A stretch of 64,000 nucleotides of DNA from Arthrobacter sp. H-02-3 (GTDB lineage Bacteria; Actinomycetota; Actinomycetes; Actinomycetales; Micrococcaceae): contig NZ_PYUI01000008.1 in assembly GCF_003097355.1 (NCBI RefSeq), positions 120,084 through 184,083 of the forward strand, given 5' to 3'. Positions 49,457 to 57,624 of this stretch are shown here, piece by piece. The translations under genes and the position numbers were made by a program. The notes beneath the pieces are model-generated. The model did no database searches. It had not been told where the DNA came from and saw only the letters and a list, made by a program, of their open reading frames with translations. How positions within the stretch are numbered: the stretch's first letter is position 1; every line of letters begins with the position of its first letter.

Positions 49457-50842
49457 CTAGAAGCCGCCGCCACCGCCGGCGTCGGCCGCCATGTTGGCAA
49501 ACCGCGAGTAGTGGCCCTGGAAGGCCACAACAATGTCTTTCGTGGGGCCGTTACGGTGCTTGGCGATCAGGATGTCCGCCTCGCCGGCGCGCGGGGACTC
49601 TTTGTCGTAAACATCTTCACGGTGCAGCAAGATCACCATGTCGGCATCCTGCTCGATGGAGCCGGATTCACGCAGATCCGAGACCATGGGCCGCTTGTCC
49701 TGGCGCTGCTCCGAGCCACGGTTGAGCTGCGACAGTGCGATCACGGGGACCTGGAGTTCCTTGGCCAGGAGCTTCAGCGCACGGGAGAACTCGGAGACTT
49801 CCTGCTGACGGGATTCCACCTTCTTGCCCGAGCTCATCAACTGCAGGTAGTCCAGGATCACGAGCTTGAGGTCATGCTGCTGTTTCAGGCGCCGGCACTT
49901 GGCCCGGATTTCCATAAGCGACATGTTGGGGCTGTCATCGATGAACAGCGGGGCATCGTTCATGCGGCCCATCGTGGTGGCGATTTTGGACCACTGCTCG
50001 TCTTTGATGGTGCCCTTGCGGAGGTCTTGAAGGCCGATCGTGGCCTCGGCGGACAGCAGGCGCATGGCGATCTCGTTGCGGCCCATTTCGAGGGAAAACA
50101 TGACGGTGGCGAGGTTGTTCTTGATGGCGGCCGAGCGGGCGAAGTCCAGCGCGAACGTGGATTTTCCGACGGCGGGGCGCGCGGCGATGACGATCATCTG
50201 GCCGGGATGCAGGCCGTGGGTCAGTTCATCGAGCTCGTAGAAGCCGGTGGGGACACCCACCATGCCCTCGCCGCGGTGTCCCGAGGCCTCGATCTCGTCC
50301 ACCGTGGACTCCATGACGTCCTTGAGGACCACATAGTCCTCGGCGGTACGGCGTTCGGCGACGGCGTAGACCTCGGCCTGGGCCTGGTTGACGAGGTCCT
50401 CCACCTCGCCGTCCTGCCCGTAGCCGAGCTGGACTATCTTGGTGCCGGCGTTGACAAGGCGGCGCAGCACCGCGCGTTCGCCCACGATTTCGGCGTAGTA
50501 TCCGGCGTTGGCGGCGGTGGGGACCGTCTGGATGAGTTCGTGCAGGTAGGCGGGTCCACCGATCCTGTTGATTTCCCCGCGTTTGGTCAGCTCGTCCGAG
50601 ACCGTCACGGCATCGGCAGGTTCACCGCGGCCGTAGAGGTCAATGATGGCCTCGTAGATGGTTTCGTGTGCCGGACGGTAGAAGTCCTGGCCGCGCAGGA
50701 TCTCGACGACGTCGGCGATGGCGTCCTTGGAAAGCATCATGCCACCCAGGACTGACTGCTCCGCGGGAATGTCCTGCGGGGGCTTGCGGCTGCCCTCGGC
50801 TCCCCGCGTACCCTCGACTGAGTCCAGATGCGTAACTGACAA
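49457..50842 (-). CDS. dnaB: Replicative DNA helicase
   Basis: A 461-residue DnaB: N-terminal domain (IPAEQSVLGGMMLSKDAIAD), then the RecA-like ATPase with Walker A in AARPAVGKSTFALDFA, Walker B in KLVILDYLQLM and LSQLNRGSEQR. The C-terminus (GHYSRFANMAADAGGGGGF) is typical of actinobacterial DnaB. It unwinds the fork as a hexamer. No intein is present. It starts at a TTG with AAGGA about nine bases upstream. Its 5' region holds the repeats and DnaA boxes described separately. Confidence 0.95.
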   Translation of the reverse strand: MSVTHLDSVEGTRGAEGSRKPPQDIPAEQSVLGGMMLSKDAIADVVEILRGQDFYRPAHETIYEAIIDLYGRGEPADAVTVSDELTKRGEINRIGGPAYLHELIQTVPTAANAGYYAEIVGERAVLRRLVNAGTKIVQLGYGQDGEVEDLVNQAQAEVYAVAERRTAEDYVVLKDVMESTVDEIEASGHRGEGMVGVPTGFYELDELTHGLHPGQMIVIAARPAVGKSTFALDFARSAAIKNNLATVMFSLEMGRNEIAMRLLSAEATIGLQDLRKGTIKDEQWSKIATTMGRMNDAPLFIDDSPNMSLMEIRAKCRRLKQQHDLKLVILDYLQLMSSGKKVESRQQEVSEFSRALKLLAKELQVPVIALSQLNRGSEQRQDKRPMVSDLRESGSIEQDADMVILLHREDVYDKESPRAGEADILIAKHRNGPTKDIVVAFQGHYSRFANMAADAGGGGGF

Positions 50843-50899
50843 AACTGCCGTCCTTCATTGTGTGCCGCGGCGGATATCCTTTCGCCGCGGCGCGTAAGC

Positions 50900-51066
50900 G
50901 CTGTGCGGTGATGCCCAGCTGCCCTGATGCCTAACTGCTGCGGTGCCCACCCGCTGTGGTGACGCCCAACTGCTGGGGTGCCCAGCGGCTGTTATGCCCA
51001 ACTGCTGCGATTCCAAACTGCTGCGATTCCAAACTGCTGCGATTCCAAACTGCGGTGATTCCCAAC
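50900..51066. repeat. Degenerate 16-bp minisatellite upstream of dnaB
   Basis: About ten units of 16-19 bp lie head to tail. Three are identical and adjacent: CTGCTGCGATTCCAAA at 51002-51017, 51018-51033 and 51034-51049. The others keep the CTGCTG-n-GATGCCCAA pattern with changes (for example CTGCTGGGGTGCCCAG, CGGCTGTTATGCCCAA, CTGCGGTGATTCCCAAC). The array covers positions 58-224 upstream of the dnaB start codon. The 16-bp period is not a multiple of three, which argues against coding. Confidence 0.85.
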
Positions 51067-51135
51067 AGCATTGCCTGGCGCCACCCAATTCGTATCAGTC
51101 AGCTCCGACAATTCGCGCCGGTCCTCCCTGCGCGG

Positions 51136-51614
51136 TTATCCACAGCACTGGTGCGGCCGTACGCCGCCGGGATCCCGGGGCGGGTTTCCTCAATGGGCAC
51201 CGCCCGGCGACCGAAGGATTTCCGCTTCCAAAGCCCGATGTCCTGCAACGTTATCCCCCGATCGGGCAGGCACCAACCCGGACGGTGCGCCGCCCTGTGG
51301 ATAACCTGTGCACTAGTGGCAGATGCTTGTGCACAGTCTGTGGGTAGAGCTGTGGATAGAAAAAAAGTTGAGTCTGTAATCCGTTCTTGACCTGCGGAAA
51401 CATTGGATTCATCTTGTGGACACAAAACAATTTTTGCCAAGGTTCATCCACAGCCTGCACCTTGCGGCTGGGGATACGCCGCGGCATGGGAGGCCACATT
51501 CGCGGCCTGATGCAAGCATTTTGTGAGCGGACTCACGCCATTGGGGAGGATTGAGGTGGAGTTGACGCGGGCCGCGGCGCACTGTAGACGGGGTGCAGAA
51601 CATGCTGTGGATAA
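51136..51614. promoter_or_regulatory. Cluster of DnaA boxes between dnaB and the bL12-like genes
   Basis: Three perfect TTATCCACA boxes: 51136-51144 (+), 51296-51304 (-) and 51606-51614 (-). Boxes with one mismatch lie at 51351-51359 (-) and 51444-51452 (+), and with two mismatches at 51251-51259 and 51339-51347. Between them is a locally A/T-rich stretch (around 51358-51390 and 51420-51437), in otherwise GC-rich DNA. The rest of 50843-51639 holds no gene I can support. DnaA binding is predicted from the consensus only. Confidence 0.75.
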
Positions 51615-51639
51615 CCGCAATCTGGCATAAGCTCTAACC

Positions 51640-52101
51640 ATGGGCGATGTACTGATAGTCATGTTGCCTGCCCTCATTCTGGCGGCGGTGCTCTGGGCGG
51701 TCACCACGGCACTGAAACCGCGGAATTTCGGTATCTCAGATGCCGAGCGCTACCAGCGGGAACTGGCAGTAAAGTCCCAGGCCCACTATGCCGCGCAAGT
51801 CGAGGCTGCCGTGGCCGCCCGAGCCCGGATTGAAGCGACCACGCGCCCAAGCCAGAACTCCCAGCAGCAGTCGCAACAAGAGGACCATGCCCGCTCAGCG
51901 CTGCTCTCCCGGAACGCCTCGGCCCCTGCAGGGACGCGGCACGGAGACCCCCTGCTCGCCGTCGGACACCTCAGTCCCCAGCTCCTCCAGGAGCTGCAGT
52001 CGCTGGCCCGCAGCGGCCATAAGATCAAGGCCACCCGGCTGCTTCGGCAGTCGACGCACTCAGACCTCAAGACCGCCAAGAATTATGTAGATCGGCTGTA
52101 G
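51640..52101 (+). CDS. Membrane-anchored protein with bL12 C-terminal-like domain
   Basis: A 153-residue protein: one N-terminal membrane helix (about 3-24), an Ala/Gln-rich linker that may be coiled coil (about 35-90), and a C-terminal module (about 104-153) whose GHKIKATRLLRQSTHSDLKTAKNYVDRL-like end (residues 126-153) resembles the ribosomal L7/L12 C-terminal fold. It is not a ribosomal protein, having no L7/L12 dimer domain. There is no clear ribosome site; the mRNA could be leaderless. A perfect DnaA box ends 26 bases before the ATG. Confidence 0.7.
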   Translation: MGDVLIVMLPALILAAVLWAVTTALKPRNFGISDAERYQRELAVKSQAHYAAQVEAAVAARARIEATTRPSQNSQQQSQQEDHARSALLSRNASAPAGTRHGDPLLAVGHLSPQLLQELQSLARSGHKIKATRLLRQSTHSDLKTAKNYVDRL

Positions 52102-52104
52102 CAC

Positions 52105-52677
52105 ATGGAAGCACTGCTCATCCCTGTCCTGATCCTGGTGCTCGTGGCCGCTGGCGTGCTGCTGGCGGTCCGGGCATGGAGCCGCCGCGGCCAGCGCTCC
52201 CGACCCGAGGCCATGCCACAGCCCGACCCCGACTCCGCGGAGCTCGCCCGGGCGGCGGCCGCCAAGCTCAACCAGGAGCAACACAGGCGGCTGTACGCAC
52301 TGATCGCGCAGGGACAGGCCATGGCGGCCATCAAGGTGTACCTCGAAGCCACGGGAGAGGGCCTCCGGGCGTCCCGCGACGCTGTCGCGGCTCTAGCGGC
52401 CCACCCCCAGCCGTTCCGTGCCCCAGAGGCCGTCAAGGAGCCGGCCCCGGACGAGGACGAGGTGCCGCAGCGGTTTTCGTACCGCTACCGCGCGATCGCG
52501 AGCAAGGGCGACGTCACGCGCGAGGTGAGCAGCAACATGCTCAATGACGAGATCTACGGGAGAATCCGCACCCTGGCAAAGAGCGGCGACACCGAGGCAG
52601 CGGCGACCGCACTGACCCGACACTCGGATATTTCCATGAAGCAGGCCAGAGAGTTTATCGCTCTGCTCGACGACTGA
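52105..52677 (+). CDS. Membrane-anchored protein with two bL12-like modules
   Basis: A 190-residue protein, three bases after the preceding gene and clearly its paralogue: an N-terminal membrane helix (about 4-24), then two helical repeats, RRLYALIAQGQAMAAIKVYL (about 52-71) and IRTLAKSGDTEAAATALTRH (about 153-172), the latter ending in SMKQAREFIALL as in L7/L12 C-terminal domains. The two genes form an operon. No function is established. Confidence 0.68.
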   Translation: MEALLIPVLILVLVAAGVLLAVRAWSRRGQRSRPEAMPQPDPDSAELARAAAAKLNQEQHRRLYALIAQGQAMAAIKVYLEATGEGLRASRDAVAALAAHPQPFRAPEAVKEPAPDEDEVPQRFSYRYRAIASKGDVTREVSSNMLNDEIYGRIRTLAKSGDTEAAATALTRHSDISMKQAREFIALLDD

Positions 52678-52721
52678 TCACGGACAGCTCGAAGAGGCCC
52701 GGATTGCCCGGCCTGTAGACG

Positions 52722-53348
52722 CTACCGCTGGCCGGAGATCCCGGCGAGCAGCTGCTCAAACGGCAGGGACTCCAGCATGGCCGGCTTCTGCTGCGACCCT
52801 GAGTCCTGGAGCAGGCGGACGAGCTCCCCTGCCGCCCGATCCACACGCACGGACAGCGGCGAGCCGCCGTCGTCGTTGTTTCCCCAATCCTGGGGACCGG
52901 CGAAGACCGCGGTGGCCGCGATCCGGGTCCGAAGGTAGGTGAACAGCGGCCGCATCGCGAAGTCCAGCACCATCTGGTGCCGGTCCGTGCCGGCGGTGGC
53001 ACCGAGGAGAACCGCCTTGCCCTCCAGCGCCTTGGGATCGAGCACGTCGATGAAGGACTTGAATAACCCGCTGTAGGACGCGCTGAACACCGGGCTGACG
53101 GCGATGACGCCGTCGGAGGCCTCGACGCCGGAGATCACGTCGGCCAGCCGCGGAGCTGCATAGCCGGTCACGAAGTTGTTGGCGATGTCCACGGCGAGGT
53201 CCCGCAGTTCCACGACCTCGATGTCCACGGCGTAGCCGGCCGCAGCAAGCTGCCGCCCGGCCGAAGCCGCCAGCTGATCCGCCAGCAGTCGGCTCGACGA
53301 GGGGACGCCGAGTCCGGCGGAGATAACGGTGATACGGCGGGTTTCCAC
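52722..53348 (-). CDS. NADPH-dependent FMN reductase (CE1759 family)
   Basis: A 208-residue flavodoxin-like protein: ITVISAGLGVPSSSRLLADQL with the FMN-phosphate loop, and GVIAVSPVFSASYSGLFKSF with the flavin-binding loop. It resembles the actinobacterial CE1759 family of FMN reductases, which reduce FMN with NADPH. An upstream palindrome probably controls it. Confidence 0.83.
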   Translation of the reverse strand: METRRITVISAGLGVPSSSRLLADQLAASAGRQLAAAGYAVDIEVVELRDLAVDIANNFVTGYAAPRLADVISGVEASDGVIAVSPVFSASYSGLFKSFIDVLDPKALEGKAVLLGATAGTDRHQMVLDFAMRPLFTYLRTRIAATAVFAGPQDWGNNDDGGSPLSVRVDRAAGELVRLLQDSGSQQKPAMLESLPFEQLLAGISGQR

Positions 53349-53372
53349 GGAGTGCTCCTAAGTTGAATCAGG

Positions 53373-53400
53373 TCAGCAATGCTGATACATGCATTTGCAT
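53373..53400. promoter_or_regulatory. Palindromes upstream of the FMN reductase gene
   Basis: TCAGCA-A-TGCTGA (53373-53385) is a perfect 13-bp palindrome, followed by ATGCA-TT-TGCAT (53389-53400). They lie 25-52 bases before the start. Both are suitable repressor sites for the reductase promoter. Confidence 0.5.
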
Positions 53401-53441
53401 CTACCTACACAAGAGGCTGCCGCATGGATTTATTCCCGCCC

Positions 53442-53506
53442 CCGTTGCGCCATCATTCCTGGTCCCTAAGAGGGGGGAATAACAACCGCAGCTGATGGCG
53501 CAACGG
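53442..53506. terminator. Large stem-loop downstream of phzF
   Basis: CCGTTGCGCCATC (53442-53454) pairs perfectly with GATGGCGCAACGG (53494-53506). The enclosed 39 bases hold a second pair, ATTCC (53455-53459) with GGAAT (53476-53480). It begins one base after the phzF stop, so it is probably its terminator. Confidence 0.55.
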
Positions 53507-53507
53507 C

Positions 53508-54368
53508 TCAGAGCATGACCCATCCCTCGATGCAGCTCGTGGAATCTCCGCCCACCCAGATGTCCTCACCGGCGGCCTCGACGTAGATCCGGCCGGCGCG
53601 ACCCAAGACTGTCCCCTGCGCCGCGACGTAGGCCTCCGGAGCACGTCCGCTGCGGATCAGCCACTGGGCCGCGCCGGCGTTGAAGCTGCCCGTGACGGGG
53701 TCTTCCGCGGCGGCGTCCCCCGGAACGAAGGTGCGCACCTCGAAGTCGACGGCGGATCCGGCCCGGTGCCGCCCGATGACGCCCACCTTGAGCCCGGCCA
53801 TCGCCGCATAGTCCGGGCGGATGCCCAGCACCTGTTCTGCCGATTCCAGCAGCACACCGATCCAGTCCGGGCCGTTGACCAGCCACGACGCATCCAGCAG
53901 GGCTTCCAGGGGCAGCCCCAGGCCGGCGGCGATACGCCCCAGGTCTTCCTCCGCCACCGCTCCCGAGCGGGTCAGCGGCGGGGCCGCGAACGCGAGGCGT
54001 CCGGCGTCGCGCTTCACCCTCACCAGTCCGGCACCGCATTCCTGGACCACCACATCGTCCTGCTGCGGGATGCCGCCCGCCTCAAGCCAGGCGTGCGCCG
54101 AGCCCAGGGTGGGATGGCCGGCAAAGGGAAACTCTTCGCTGCCGGTGAAGATCCGCACCCGGTAGTCGGCGTCGGGGTGCGTGGGCGGCAGCAGAAACGC
54201 GGTCTCCGCAAGATTGGTCCAGTTGGCGAACTGCTGCATTGTCCCTGCCGCGAGCCCCTCGGCGTCGACGACGACGGCCAGCGGGTTTCCGCGGTACGGC
54301 TCGGCGGAGAAAACGTCGACCTGGTTGATGGGACGAAGGCGGGGCGACGCGGCGGGATCAGGGTTCAC
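53508..54368 (-). CDS. PhzF-family isomerase
   Basis: A 286-residue PhzF-like protein of the diaminopimelate-epimerase fold: VDVFSAEPYRGNPLAVVVDA, then the catalytic Glu in NLAETAFLLPP, FAGHPTLGSAHAWL, and VTGSFNAGAAQWLI near the end. True PhzF isomerises a phenazine precursor, but no phenazine genes are nearby, so this is one of the many PhzF-like enzymes of unknown substrate. Confidence 0.87.
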   Translation of the reverse strand: MNPDPAASPRLRPINQVDVFSAEPYRGNPLAVVVDAEGLAAGTMQQFANWTNLAETAFLLPPTHPDADYRVRIFTGSEEFPFAGHPTLGSAHAWLEAGGIPQQDDVVVQECGAGLVRVKRDAGRLAFAAPPLTRSGAVAEEDLGRIAAGLGLPLEALLDASWLVNGPDWIGVLLESAEQVLGIRPDYAAMAGLKVGVIGRHRAGSAVDFEVRTFVPGDAAAEDPVTGSFNAGAAQWLIRSGRAPEAYVAAQGTVLGRAGRIYVEAAGEDIWVGGDSTSCIEGWVML

Positions 54369-54434
54369 CGCAGCAGGCTAGCATCAGCGCCCCCCAATAG
54401 GGGCCGTAAGTGACCCGCGTTGACGTTAAAGCAG

Positions 54435-54482
54435 AAGGCCCCCGCTGTCGGATCCTCAGAGGGATCCGACAGCGGGGGCCTT
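54435..54482 (-). terminator. Terminator of the rpsF-ssb-rpsR-rplI operon
   Basis: A perfect 21-bp stem (54435-54455 with 54462-54482) around TCAGAG, 48 bases after the rplI stop. It is the strongest hairpin in the window. The stem begins with AAGG, so the end read leftwards gives CCTT then C. Confidence 0.85.
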
Positions 54483-54529
54483 CCGGCAGTCCGGGACTGC
54501 CTAGCCGGGGAGGCGAGTAGTCGAAAAGA

Positions 54530-54982
54530 CTACTTGCCTGCGACGACGTCGCGTTCGATCACAGCGGAAACGTCGTCGTGCAGACGGACGTTTGCCTGGT
54601 AGGAACCGGTCGACTTGATGTGTGCCGGCAGTTCAACCTTGCGCTTGTCGATGCGGCCCAGGCCAGCGGCCTCAACAGCGTCGGCCACGTCGCCCTGCTT
54701 GACGGTGCCGAACAGGCGTCCGGTTGCGCCAGCCTTGACGACCAGCTTGACCGGCTTGGCGGAGAGTGCAGCGGCCTGCTTCTGAGCGTCTTCCAGGGAA
54801 GCGTGCTCGCGGGCAACGCGGGCAGCCTTGATGGACTCAACCTGCTTCTCGCCACCCTTGGACCAGGTCAGGGCGAAGTTGCGGGGCAGCAGGTAGTTAC
54901 GTGCGTAACCGTCCTTGACCTCGACAACATCGCCAGCAGCACCGAGACCGGTTACTTCGTGGGTCAGAATGAGCTTTGCCAT
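54530..54982 (-). CDS. rplI: Ribosomal protein bL9
   Basis: A 150-residue L9: the N-terminal rRNA-binding domain with [20 protein letters not shown] and [16 protein letters not shown], a long connecting helix, and a C-terminal domain ([20 protein letters not shown]). It binds 23S rRNA domain V. It is the last gene of the operon. Confidence 0.97.
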   Translation of the reverse strand: MAKLILTHEVTGLGAAGDVVEVKDGYARNYLLPRNFALTWSKGGEKQVESIKAARVAREHASLEDAQKQAAALSAKPVKLVVKAGATGRLFGTVKQGDVADAVEAAGLGRIDKRKVELPAHIKSTGSYQANVRLHDDVSAVIERDVVAGK

Positions 54983-54999
54983 GTTAGTTAATCCCTTCC

Positions 55000-55239
55000 T
55001 TAGCCGCGGCCAGCGCCGGAGTAAGGCAGCAGAGCAACTTCGCGGGCGTTCTTGATTGCCTGGGCGATCTTGCGCTGTTCCTGCACCGTGACGCCAGTGA
55101 CGCGACGGGCGCGGATCTTTCCGCGGTCGGAGATGAACTTGCGCAGCAATGCTACGTCCTTGTAGTCGATGACAGTGATGTCAGCGGCCTTCAAGGGGTT
55201 GGACTTTGGTTTGGGCTTACGGAGTTCAGCCTTAGCCAT
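55000..55239 (-). CDS. rpsR: Ribosomal protein bS18
   Basis: A 79-residue S18: [20 protein letters not shown], then [19 protein letters not shown] and [19 protein letters not shown]. It forms a pair with S6 in the 30S platform. It lacks the CxxC zinc-binding N-terminus of zinc-dependent paralogues. The ATG at 55239 is chosen by homology; an upstream extension is not credible. Confidence 0.97.
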   Translation of the reverse strand: MAKAELRKPKPKSNPLKAADITVIDYKDVALLRKFISDRGKIRARRVTGVTVQEQRKIAQAIKNAREVALLPYSGAGRG

Positions 55240-55364
55240 CGTGGAGCTCCTATTCGATGGAGCCCGTGGATATTGATCCACGGGATGGTGGTGATCCGGC
55301 GCAGTCTGCACCCGGCCGCCTTGCGGCGTCCCGGCGGCTTTCGTTGCCGGACCTTAAATGTTGT

Positions 55365-55937
55365 TTAGAAGGGAGGTTCGGAATCCGGGCCGTTGCCCCA
55401 GCCGCCGCCTGCATTGCTGACCCCGGGCGTGGCCCAGGGGTCTTCCTGCGCTGCGGGCTGGTTGCCGCCCCAGTTTCCACCGGCGTTGCCGCCCTGGTTT
55501 CCACCAGAGTTGCCACCGAAACCGCCGCTGTTGCCGCCGCCGAAGCCGCCCTGTCCACCCGGAGCGCCGGAGCGCTGGGTGCGGTTGACCTTGGCATTGG
55601 CGTAGCGCAGGCTCGGGCCGATTTCATCGACCTCGAGCTCGATAACGGTGCGCTTCTCGCCTTCTTTGGTTTCGTAGGAACGGCTCTTCAGCCGGCCGGA
55701 GACGATCACGCGCATGCCCTTGGTCAGGGATTCGGCGACGTTTTCGGCTGCTTCACGCCAGACCGACGCGCGGAGGAACAGGGTTTCCCCGTCCTTCCAC
55801 TCATTGGACTGCCGATCGAAGGTACGGGGAGTAGAAGCGATGGTGAAATTCGCTACGGCCGAACCGGACGGTGTGAACCTGAGTTCGGGGTCACTGGTGA
55901 GATTACCGATGACCGTGATAGTGGTTTCGCCTGCCAT
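55365..55937 (-). CDS. ssb: Single-stranded DNA-binding protein
   Basis: A 190-residue SSB: the OB fold in residues 1-110 ([54 protein letters not shown]), a Gly/Asn-rich linker ([14 protein letters not shown], about 125-165) and the acidic tail ending DSEPPF that recruits partner proteins. AGGAGG precedes the ATG. Confidence 0.96.
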   Translation of the reverse strand: MAGETTITVIGNLTSDPELRFTPSGSAVANFTIASTPRTFDRQSNEWKDGETLFLRASVWREAAENVAESLTKGMRVIVSGRLKSRSYETKEGEKRTVIELEVDEIGPSLRYANAKVNRTQRSGAPGGQGGFGGGNSGGFGGNSGGNQGGNAGGNWGGNQPAAQEDPWATPGVSNAGGGWGNGPDSEPPF

Positions 55938-55992
55938 CTACTGCCTCCTTGTGCGTTCCTGCGGGGATGAAGATTGAAGGTTGACCGCTGAA

Positions 55993-56298
55993 TTACTCAG
56001 CAACAACTTTCTGCTCTTCAGGGCGGGTGATCTTGGTGCGCATGATGGTCTCGTTGAGACTCAGCTGGCGGTCAAGTTCCTTGGCGGTAGCCGGCTCAGC
56101 GGTGAAGTTCACCACGGCGTAGATACCTTCGGACTTCTTCTGGATTTCGTAAGCCAGGCGACGACGGCCCCAGATGTCAACCTTTTCGATGGTTCCACCA
56201 TCGTTGGTGATGACGTTCAGGAACTTCTGAAGCGACGGCTCAACGGCACGCTCTTCGACCTCGGGGTCGATGATTACCATCAATTCGTAAGGACGCAT
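55993..56298 (-). CDS. rpsF: Ribosomal protein bS6
   Basis: A 101-residue S6: [46 protein letters not shown] and [16 protein letters not shown]. It dimerises with S18. I used the ATG at 56298, 11 bases after AGGAGG; a GTG at 56310 overlaps that site. First gene of the operon. Confidence 0.96.
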   Translation of the reverse strand: MRPYELMVIIDPEVEERAVEPSLQKFLNVITNDGGTIEKVDIWGRRRLAYEIQKKSEGIYAVVNFTAEPATAKELDRQLSLNETIMRTKITRPEEQKVVAE

Positions 56299-56327
56299 AT
56301 GTGAACCCACCTCCTTTGGGCTAAGCG

Positions 56328-56346
56328 GTTACGGCATTTCCGTAAC
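56328..56346 (-). promoter_or_regulatory. Hairpin in the rpsF leader (possible S6:S18 autoregulatory element)
   Basis: GTTACGG (56328-56334) and CCGTAAC (56340-56346) pair around five bases, 30-48 bases upstream of the rpsF start. The S6:S18 leader motif known in many bacteria contains a stem with CCG near rpsF. Position and CCG fit; the rest of the motif was not matched. Confidence 0.4.
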
Positions 56347-56572
56347 AGGAGGTTCATTTGCGGTGCCGTGCGATGCCCGGCCACCGGAACGGAGGCAGGG
56401 CGCAGCACAGACTTCAATATCTTAGTGCATCGCGGCTTGTTTCGGCGATTCCTAACGGGTCAACGCTAGCCCGGGCGCCCCGCGGCGGGAACAGGGTAGG
56501 ACCCTCATGTGGAAAACCGCCGCGCGGCCGGGGGTCGGGAAGCCGGCCGGTGGTCTGTGTCATGATCTGAAA

Positions 56573-57262
56573 ATGGACACCGACTCCGACACCGACCCCG
56601 CAGCCGCGCTGCCGCCGGTCCGCCGCAGCCGGCTTCGCTTCGCCGTCATGGTGCTGGTGGGGCTCCTCGCCGCCGCGGCAACAGGGATGGCAGGGCACTG
56701 GGTGGAAGCCCCGGCGGTCGGATGGGGCTGCGCCGCGGCCTGCTATGTGGTCTGGGTCTGGCTGGTCGTGGGCCGGCTGGGCCCCGCCGAAACCCGGGCT
56801 CACGCCACGGCGGAGGACCCGTCCCGCAGCGTCACCGACCTGCTGATCCTGGCCACGAATGCGGCGAGCCTTGTGGCGGTGGTCGCCGTCGTCATCGATT
56901 CACACAGCAGCGACAACGCGGCGCGCCTCGGCGGCGGGGTCCTGGCCCTGGCAACTGTGGCGCTGTCCTGGCTGCTGGTCCAGACCCTGTTCACACTGCG
57001 GTACGCGGAGCTCTACTACAGCACGGAGTCACGTGGGGGCGGGGCCGTTGGCGGGATCGACTTCAATCAGGACGGACCCCCGCAGTACACGGATTTCGCG
57101 TACCTCGCCACGAGCCTCGGGATGACCTACCAGGTCTCGGATACCGCGCTGAAAAACCATGGCGTGCGTGCCGAGGCGCTCAAGCACAGCCTGTTGTCCT
57201 ACGTTTTTGGGACCATCATCCTGGCCGCCACACTCAACCTCGTGGTCGGGCTGACCTCCTAA
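56573..57262 (+). CDS. DUF1345 membrane protein
   Basis: A 229-residue protein with five hydrophobic helices. FTLRYAELYYSTESRGGG, NQDGPPQYTDFAYLATSLGMTYQVSDT (part) and LKHSLLSYVFGTIIL carry the conserved DUF1345 pattern. The family has no established function. I used the ATG at 56573; the in-frame ATG at 56507 gives an unlikely extension. Confidence 0.82.
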   Translation: MDTDSDTDPAAALPPVRRSRLRFAVMVLVGLLAAAATGMAGHWVEAPAVGWGCAAACYVVWVWLVVGRLGPAETRAHATAEDPSRSVTDLLILATNAASLVAVVAVVIDSHSSDNAARLGGGVLALATVALSWLLVQTLFTLRYAELYYSTESRGGGAVGGIDFNQDGPPQYTDFAYLATSLGMTYQVSDTALKNHGVRAEALKHSLLSYVFGTIILAATLNLVVGLTS

Positions 57263-57624
57263 CCCTCGTGCTGATTGGGGTCGGCGGCGGCGCATCCGGC
57301 CCGCTGGCGAGAGCCCGTTGGGATGGTGACCACTGCTCCGTCCAAGTATTTTCCAAACCGCCTTACGCACCCGCCGGCGTTCCGCTACGCATCTTTCGAC
57401 GCGCCTCTACCCGATTATGGATTTTCCCTAGAACTCCGTTGAATTCCCGCGTTAGATTGGCGGCAACGCAGTCAATGGGCAGGTCTTTCGTCACTCTGAA
57501 AAGCGTGGATGCCCCGGCTGACGGATTGGTCTGAAAAGAATTACGCCAGTTGGGTCTCCACCATCTCCATCGGAAATGAAAAGAGCCCTAGCTGATCGGT
57601 CTTTGGGGGACGAGCGGGGGATTC
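57263..57624. other. Non-coding gap before the LAL regulator
   Basis: This 362-bp gap is less GC-rich than its surroundings. No gene, clear promoter or repeat was recognised. GGGGGA just before 57625 is the ribosome site of the regulator. Confidence 0.5.

Noticed and set aside
50900..51066. CRISPR array
   Set aside because: Units are 16-19 bp with no spacers between them, and no cas genes are present; it is a minisatellite.
50843..51639. Main chromosomal origin (oriC)
   Set aside because: DnaA boxes are present, but dnaA and dnaN are not adjacent and no DnaA-trio or unwinding element could be shown; kept as a DnaA-binding region only.
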